From assembly GCA_032718475.1 (NCBI GenBank), contig JAUCBJ010006042.1, positions 1 to 39,783 of the forward strand: DNA of 39,783 nucleotides, given 5' to 3'. Within the stretch, counting starts at the first letter, position 1; every line of letters starts with the position of its first letter. The position numbers were made by a program, and so were the translations under genes. Of this stretch, positions 34,901 to 39,783 are shown one piece after another. The DNA is from Nemertoderma westbladi (Eukaryota; Xenacoelomorpha; Nemertodermatida; Nemertodermatidae). The notes below the pieces were generated by a model, which had not been told where the DNA came from, did no database searches, and worked only from the letters and a program-made list of their open reading frames with translations.

Positions 34901-37900
34901 AACAACCTAGACACGACTTCAGTAAATACAGTACAGCCCACTCGACATGATAAAGACAAGGGCTCTGATTTTTGTATTTGCTGTAAGGGCGATCATGATA
35001 GGCTATATAGATGTGACAAATTTATTACAAATTCTGTAACAGAACGCCGTAAGTTTGTATCCGAGTACTCTAAGCCTATTTGTTATAACTGCCTCGCAAT
35101 AGGGCACATTGCGCCTAACTGTCTTTCGAAATTTCGTTGTAGAGTTTGTAGCATGAGACACCACACTCTACTACATCCTACTGAACAAACTAAGGAAAGT
35201 GTAAAGCCGAGTAGGCTTAATGTTGGTACCAGTAAGTCAGATGCGACCACCATAGCCCAATCCAAACCAACTGTAACAGATTCACAGACTGTACATGTAC
35301 AAAGTATTTCAGCCAATGTCTGTTTAGATAAACGGCCGAGAAATACCGCGTTGCAGACAATTCCTATACGTTTGCATACTGACACAGGACGTACAATAAC
35401 AACCTATGGTATGCTCGACACGGGTTCTAGTGCGTCTTTTATAGACGCCGATGTGATTGCAGAGCTCGGCTTAAAAGCGACAGACCATAGAACAGTCTCT
35501 TTTATGACCTGTGTAGATAATGACAGATCCTTAGATGTAGGAAAGGTTCTTTGTTCAGTTTCACCTGTTGACGATCCATCGCAGGATCCAAAAGGTGAAT
35601 TTTTTAGAGACGTACATTTTGATGTAATTTCCAAATTTAAACAAAACTTTAACCCTTATACACAGTGGGATGTAGAAGAGTGGCCACACTTGTCCGACAT
35701 AGACCTGAGCCACCCTCACTTAGACATTCCACAAGTAACCGTACTGCTTGGGCAGAATGTTCCCCTTGCTTTGCAGCAATACGACAGTCGCTGGGGCTCA
35801 GATCCCAATAATGAGCCTTATGCTGTCAAAACTCCATTTGGTTGGGTAGTTTGTGGACCGAATCTTGCGCCAATGGACTCATCTGTTGCATCTAGACTTC
35901 TGGAGGCGCATATGACGCTAACAAACGAGTGGTACTCAGCTCAGACTACAGACCTCCCAGACAAAGACCTGGACCCGACTGTACATGAACTAGAGACGAA
36001 CTTGCGCCGACTCTTGGAACATGACGCTTTAACATCTTCTTTAGGCAATGACTATTCCCTTGAAGACCACAGAGCACAAAAACTGTTAAACCAAGCCCAA
36101 CTGACCTCAGACGGACATTACAGCTCCGGGCTATTATGGAAACGAGATAACATCTCGTTACCTTGTAATAAGCAGCAAGCTCAGAAAAGGCTAGCTTGGC
36201 TCAAAAAACGCCTTGCTGTTAATTCTGAACTCCATGCTATGTACACCGAACAAGTGGAGGATTATATTTCTCAAGGTTACGCTAGAAAACTAGCCCAAGA
36301 GGAGGCCGAAAATCACGGCCCTCGCTCTTGGTATTTATCACATCACCCAGTTTTTCATCCCAAAAAACCAAACCGTGTTAGAGTTGTTTTTGATGCTTCC
36401 GCAATGTTTAAAGGAACATCACTCAATGATAACCTTTTGAACGGCCCAGATCAAGCTAATTTATTAGTCGGAGTTTTAAGTAGGTTTAGGCAACACCGAA
36501 TTGGATTCTCAGCAGATATTCGAGCCATGTTCCATCAGGTTCGCGTTAATCCCCAGGACCGAGATTCATTGAGATTTCTCTGGTGGGAAGGAGGCGATTT
36601 AACGAAGGAGCCAACTGAGTACTGGATGGAGGTCAGGATATTTGGAGCCGGAGATTCCCCAACCGTAGCACTCGACGCGCTCAGGAAAACTGGAAGCGGC
36701 AATGCTCACTTATACGACCCCCGCGTCAATGAGGCGATCCAACGAGATTTCTACTACGATGACAGTTGTTCAGGTGCACCAACCGTGGGGGAATCAGTCA
36801 GTCTAGCGAACTCACTAGTAGATTGTCTTTCGAGGGGTGGATTTCAACTGGTTAAATTCATCTCCAACAGCCTAGAATTCCTTGATAAACTAGATCCATC
36901 TCTGCTAGCGACACCCAAACCAAACCTTCCATACCTGTCTACAGTCTTGGGTCTCATCTGGAACACCGAAACGGACACCCTTTCTGTAGACACGAGAATT
37001 AAAGAGACGCGCTCAACTAAACGAGGAGTTATCTCTCTTGTCGGGTCGCTGTTCGACCCCCTTGGCTTCATCGCACCAGTTGCGCTTGTCATTCGAACCA
37101 TACTTCAGGAGCTTTGGCGATTGAAACTATCATGGGATGCTCCCGTTCCTGTTGCTTTAGAGCAGCAGCTGACCGACTGGAGGCTTCAACTTTCTGCTTT
37201 ATCCCAGCTAAGTATACCGAGAGTTTACTTTTCAAATTATTTTATAGAAAATGTTTATGAATTGCATTCTTTTTCAGACGCTAGTGAGAAAGGTTACGGT
37301 TTTGTTACCTATATCAGAACAACTACTCCAGATGGGGACTTAACCGTGGGATTTCTTATAGCAAAATCCCGTGCAGCCCCTCTGCGCTATGTCTCAACAC
37401 CCCGTCTAGAACTCCAGGCCGCGCGTCTTTCAGTAGAAATCGCGGTCAAAATGCGTAGTGAGATTGACCTGCCCATTAGGTCAATGAACTTTTGGACAGA
37501 TTCAACCGTAACACTGGCTTACTTAGCTAATGAATCTCGTAGATTCAAACCCTATGTGGCCAACAGGGTCAGCATTATCCATGAGCATACCACCATAGAC
37601 CAGTGGCGTCATTGCCCTGGAGCACTGAATCCTGCAGACCACGCGAGTAGGGGTTTATTACCACATAAATTTATGAAAACCACTGATTGGCTTAATGGCC
37701 CGGATTTCCTTCGTTTGGCTGAACCAGACTGGCCCATCCTTAATTCCAGTGAGTCCTATTATTTACTGGACAATGACCCCGAACTTAAGGCTAATACAGC
37801 GGTCTACGCCGCTGTTATAGATGAAACCGCTACTACCAAATATATTGGGTATTTTTCAGAGCTATACAAACTCCTGCGCAGTGTAGTTTATCTAATAAGA

Positions 37901-39406
37901 ATTTCCCAACTATATTCACAGGTTCAACCAGCTATCAAACTAACCAGCAGGATAACCAACCAGGAACTAGACGTTGCTAGGCAACGGCTGATACTATATG
38001 AACAGCGTACAGGTTTCCCTATTGAGTACAAGGCTTTGGAGTCAGGTAAAACTGTATCAAAACAAAGTAATATTCGTAAACTATCACCTTTCATAAGCGA
38101 GGATGGATATATGAGACTCGGCAGCCGCATTGCTCGTGCTCCGACCTCGTATGACGCACGATTCCCTATTTTGATAACGAAGGGTAGCCACCTTGCCCGT
38201 TTAATCATACATGATACACATACACGGCTACTACACGCAGGCACAGACCACACTCTGGCGACAATCCGAGAGAAATTTTGGATAATTAACGGTAGGCCCT
38301 TAATACGTAGTATGATAAATTCTTGTTTCAAATGCCGTGAACTTCACTCACCGAAGCTTACACAGGTGATGTCTGAGTTACCTGCAACTCGCTTAACGCC
38401 TTACGAACCTGCGTTTACTTTTGCAGGTACAGATGTCTTTGGGCCGTTTTTATTTAAACGCGCTCGGTCATTAGTAAAGAGATACGGTATAATATTTGTT
38501 TGTTTTAATTCTAGGGCCATTGTACTGGATGTTTTGGAGGACCTTTCCACGAGCTGTTTCATCAACGCCTTCCGACGGTTCATCTCTACTCGCGCATCTC
38601 CCCGACACTTGCACTGCGACAACGGAACGAACTTTGTTGGTGCGGAGACAGAGCTTAAACGATCCTGGGCTGATGTAGATCACGACAAGGTTTCAACGTT
38701 CCTCCAAATTTCCGCCGAATGCGAGTGGCACTTCCAGACCCCCCTGGCGCCACACAGCTCCGGAGTCTGGGAACGGTTGATACGCAGCGTTAAAACCGCG
38801 CTCTACTCGACTCTCAAAGACTCAACTCGAGTCAACGAGGATACCTTCCGCACTATCCTGGCCGAAGTGGAAGGAATACTAAACTCACGACCATTAACTC
38901 CTGTTACCGACGACCACACTGGCGATCAACCTCTCACGCCGAGACATTTCCTCTTAAGGAATCCCGTCCACCTCACTCCCCCAGGGGTGTTTGTTCGCAA
39001 GGACGAGTTATCCAGGAAGTCATGGAGACGATCCCAGAGCCTAGTTGATACTTTCTGGGATATCTGGATCTCCGACTACTTGCCCATCCTCCATCAACGC
39101 CAGAAGTGGTTGGACCCCAAGCGGAACCTCCGTGTCGGTGATCTCGTACTTATCGTCGAAGATAAACGTCCGAGAAACTCGTGGAACTTAGGCCGAGTAG
39201 CTCAAGTTCGACCCGGCAAAGATGGCAGAGTCAGGTCTGTCCTAGTGGCGACCTCCGGCGACTCGATCCTGACGCGTCCAGTTACCAAACTCTGCCTTCT
39301 GGAGGAAGTCGATTCCGCGGGACCGAAATCCTACTGGGGTTTCCGTCCGACTCCCTCGTCCAAAACAGCGGCTACCGACCTCAATACGAACCCGACCCCT
39401 CCATAA
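31964..39406 (+). CDS. BEL/Pao Gag-Pol polyprotein
   Basis: 2480 residues from the ATG at 31964 (gtcATGg). The frame is open upstream to 31844, but that position is GTG. Domains: an N-terminal Ser/Thr/Pro-rich region (1-760) with a charged coiled coil at about 401-450; a Gag core of the DUF1759 type at about 765-925; three Cys/His clusters, including CX2CX4HX4C at 1040-1053; aspartic protease DTGS at 1152-1155; RT with D1518 in the first palm motif and YYDD at 1597-1600; RNase H with D1772, E1816, D1846 and D1892; integrase zinc site H2086, H2091, C2121, C2124 and catalytic D2157, D2219, E2270; and a C-terminal DUF5641-like domain at about 2355-2450. No stop or frameshift interrupts it. Gag and Pol share one frame, as is usual for BEL. 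The protein would copy and integrate its own RNA. Confidence 0.95.
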   Translation: MDRTLLTDEQVTLTTSPSTTGTTLPAETMDAPLNNETSGRSPTDGQAVLSLSIGRSWGGYKAAFTRSENALIAAIADCDEFTQHDAQQVSALWMALNSSFSKLLEKSKICILTLSKGHSNPSEIPLVDQIWSVSADVKFRFETLKREYELFIIKCTGTTDPHHNAVTVGLQATGNNPANLVADPTIIPESTIGNTGEISARQPSQLPDDFQSLTDATRDGLYSPMTNFDNSLVACVDRPTHSTTSISPQESQSISQDINQPFHRNTTGAVGSVLSSSRDTAVPSILQVSEQEYNTAQFIIPPASTGSDRQQGAALHQRYWPRSETNTHPTEGRQGTYNRLRATQERHPTASQTRRSRNDPHGDDVHPDDSVSNIASNTSNKTKDSRISSVSSSKLSGIARAARLKLQKSKLHLQRDAELDQIQTELRQRQLRQRQLRREIEHDEAELESQFYENELTGNTTATPISSANLLVPPDSTCPNITSITPSVTSSINIAGTHTVSASNTVGISSTIAADQACPANVPENVQQSVPVVNTTQYRTVPIYTDTVNDCVPSVLNPYVPEYNPRTIHSTVVDKASGNSINICSSVQQSIPVVVNTTQYQTVPIYADTVNSRAQSELNPHVPEYNPRTIYSTVADLSHPAVDPTFNHPSLDSMVEFHHGRTSRVPAVTQYYRPPSVQFQPRNTTPRPFYRPHYHSQTRQAFVPERYPQNLNPTQTQSLPTVGHFETPATDSTGHLRATPDLGSDRSVPSSLDQSILLRLSLPSPDPTKFDGKPTEFLRFKETFQSLIGCKPITDCEKLMYLVQYTIGEPRKLVDNLQGVANGYSLAWTRLNERFGHPSKVVKSVLSTIIRGPNYSNTPADLLKFADELLLGYTTLESIGLTAEINTGENLNLIAGRMPNEQFNRFQRHASRYYDRYKSNPGITDLISFVQEEARVLNHPIFTRVKQRPSSTPPSQPPAQRQVKSTDINSSSNSRNTPNNNLDTTSVNTVQPTRHDKDKGSDFCICCKGDHDRLYRCDKFITNSVTERRKFVSEYSKPICYNCLAIGHIAPNCLSKFRCRVCSMRHHTLLHPTEQTKESVKPSRLNVGTSKSDATTIAQSKPTVTDSQTVHVQSISANVCLDKRPRNTALQTIPIRLHTDTGRTITTYGMLDTGSSASFIDADVIAELGLKATDHRTVSFMTCVDNDRSLDVGKVLCSVSPVDDPSQDPKGEFFRDVHFDVISKFKQNFNPYTQWDVEEWPHLSDIDLSHPHLDIPQVTVLLGQNVPLALQQYDSRWGSDPNNEPYAVKTPFGWVVCGPNLAPMDSSVASRLLEAHMTLTNEWYSAQTTDLPDKDLDPTVHELETNLRRLLEHDALTSSLGNDYSLEDHRAQKLLNQAQLTSDGHYSSGLLWKRDNISLPCNKQQAQKRLAWLKKRLAVNSELHAMYTEQVEDYISQGYARKLAQEEAENHGPRSWYLSHHPVFHPKKPNRVRVVFDASAMFKGTSLNDNLLNGPDQANLLVGVLSRFRQHRIGFSADIRAMFHQVRVNPQDRDSLRFLWWEGGDLTKEPTEYWMEVRIFGAGDSPTVALDALRKTGSGNAHLYDPRVNEAIQRDFYYDDSCSGAPTVGESVSLANSLVDCLSRGGFQLVKFISNSLEFLDKLDPSLLATPKPNLPYLSTVLGLIWNTETDTLSVDTRIKETRSTKRGVISLVGSLFDPLGFIAPVALVIRTILQELWRLKLSWDAPVPVALEQQLTDWRLQLSALSQLSIPRVYFSNYFIENVYELHSFSDASEKGYGFVTYIRTTTPDGDLTVGFLIAKSRAAPLRYVSTPRLELQAARLSVEIAVKMRSEIDLPIRSMNFWTDSTVTLAYLANESRRFKPYVANRVSIIHEHTTIDQWRHCPGALNPADHASRGLLPHKFMKTTDWLNGPDFLRLAEPDWPILNSSESYYLLDNDPELKANTAVYAAVIDETATTKYIGYFSELYKLLRSVVYLIRISQLYSQVQPAIKLTSRITNQELDVARQRLILYEQRTGFPIEYKALESGKTVSKQSNIRKLSPFISEDGYMRLGSRIARAPTSYDARFPILITKGSHLARLIIHDTHTRLLHAGTDHTLATIREKFWIINGRPLIRSMINSCFKCRELHSPKLTQVMSELPATRLTPYEPAFTFAGTDVFGPFLFKRARSLVKRYGIIFVCFNSRAIVLDVLEDLSTSCFINAFRRFISTRASPRHLHCDNGTNFVGAETELKRSWADVDHDKVSTFLQISAECEWHFQTPLAPHSSGVWERLIRSVKTALYSTLKDSTRVNEDTFRTILAEVEGILNSRPLTPVTDDHTGDQPLTPRHFLLRNPVHLTPPGVFVRKDELSRKSWRRSQSLVDTFWDIWISDYLPILHQRQKWLDPKRNLRVGDLVLIVEDKRPRNSWNLGRVAQVRPGKDGRVRSVLVATSGDSILTRPVTKLCLLEEVDSAGPKSYWGFRPTPSSKTAATDLNTNPTPP

Positions 39407-39524
39407 ATTCTGCCTTATGCCTATGAACCCGGTACTGTATTGTAATATTTGGTGAAGGGATTTATGAATTTATTGGCGTTAGCGCTTTATTTTTCTTTCT
39501 TCTGAGATTTATTTCACAAATCTC

Positions 39525-39537
39525 AGGGGGCGGGGTG
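39525..39537 (+). promoter_or_regulatory. Polypurine tract
   Basis: AGGGGGCGGGGTG immediately upstream of the 3' LTR start, the expected plus-strand primer site for reverse transcription. Confidence 0.75.
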
Positions 39538-39783
39538 TGTAGGCTAACGCTCAGCACATCAAAAATTTAGCTGCAATTAAATTCGTCTGTCCCATTTATC
39601 CTCTTTATTTATCCACTTTCATCCAATATTTAATCGTATTTCTATTTATTATTTATTTAGGCCCCTTATTTATTTACTTTCAGTTTCGTAACCTACCAGT
39701 AGTAGTTGTGACCATTGTTGCGGCGGTAGAGCCCATTATCCTTTTGTTGCGGCTTTGCCCACTATGCGTGTTGCGGCTTTAAG
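39538..39783 (+). repeat. 3' LTR, partial
   Basis: 246 bp, identical base for base to 30192-30437, running off the window end. Confidence 0.97.

Larger units (their letters stand above)
30192..39783 (+). mobile_element. BEL/Pao LTR retrotransposon, near-complete, 3' LTR cut by window end
   Basis: The 5' LTR starts at 30192 with TGTAGGCTAACG and the same sequence restarts at 39538. All 246 bases available for comparison (30192-30437 versus 39538-39783) are identical. A polypurine tract (CAGGGGGCGGGGTG) directly precedes the 3' LTR. Between them is one intact Gag-Pol frame with domain order Gag, protease, RT, RNase H, integrase, diagnostic of BEL/Pao. There is no envelope frame: only about 130 bp separates the polyprotein stop from the 3' LTR. 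Identical LTR segments and an unbroken frame indicate recent insertion. The target-site duplication cannot be checked because the far end lies outside the window. Confidence 0.95.

Noticed and set aside
39407-39537. Envelope gene in the BEL/Pao element
   Set aside because: Only about 130 bp lies between the polyprotein stop and the 3' LTR.

Overview
This is nuclear DNA from an animal, AT-rich and dense in repeats, most likely a marine or other invertebrate. The evidence is a GT-AG-spliced proteasome gene, a RAD51 very close to animal orthologues, a eukaryotic tRNA-Lys with internal promoter boxes, several decayed non-LTR retrotransposons, and a BEL/Pao LTR retrotransposon (a group known only from animals). 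The phylum cannot be settled from the sequence alone.

Layout. 712-2670 (+): PSMC4/Rpt3, a 26S proteasome ATPase, in three exons. 3281-7300: a minisatellite of about 80 copies of a 50-bp unit. 7662-8582 (+): intronless ribose-5-phosphate isomerase. 8583-11349: gene-free, holding a hairpin, a perfect 26-bp palindrome centred on TAATATTAC, a CR1/L2-type LINE remnant and a foldback element of about 1 kb. 11350-12813 (+): intronless UDP-N-acetylglucosamine pyrophosphorylase. 13353-16968: a second, unrelated minisatellite whose basic unit is also 50 bp. 18950-22390 (-): a degraded LINE split by a 1.3-kb insertion with terminal inverted repeats. 24500-24572 (+): tRNA-Lys(UUU). 25180-26550 (+): a second degraded LINE copy related to the first, with endonuclease and RT remnants. 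27211-28233 (-): intronless RAD51. 28960-29615 (-): a third LINE RT fragment. 30192 to the window end: a BEL/Pao element with one uninterrupted 2480-residue Gag-Pol frame and LTR segments that are identical over all 246 comparable bases. It is therefore a young, possibly competent copy cut off by the window edge.

The four host genes are unrelated housekeeping functions (protein degradation, pentose phosphate pathway, UDP-GlcNAc synthesis, recombination) and do not form a pathway or operon. Three have no introns and PSMC4 has only two, which suggests an intron-poor lineage. The most unusual items are the palindrome at 9392-9417, which resembles the replication-origin hairpin of CRESS-DNA replicons; two independent 50-bp minisatellites; the nested transposon; and the long N-terminal region of the BEL/Pao polyprotein, which contains an internal duplication.
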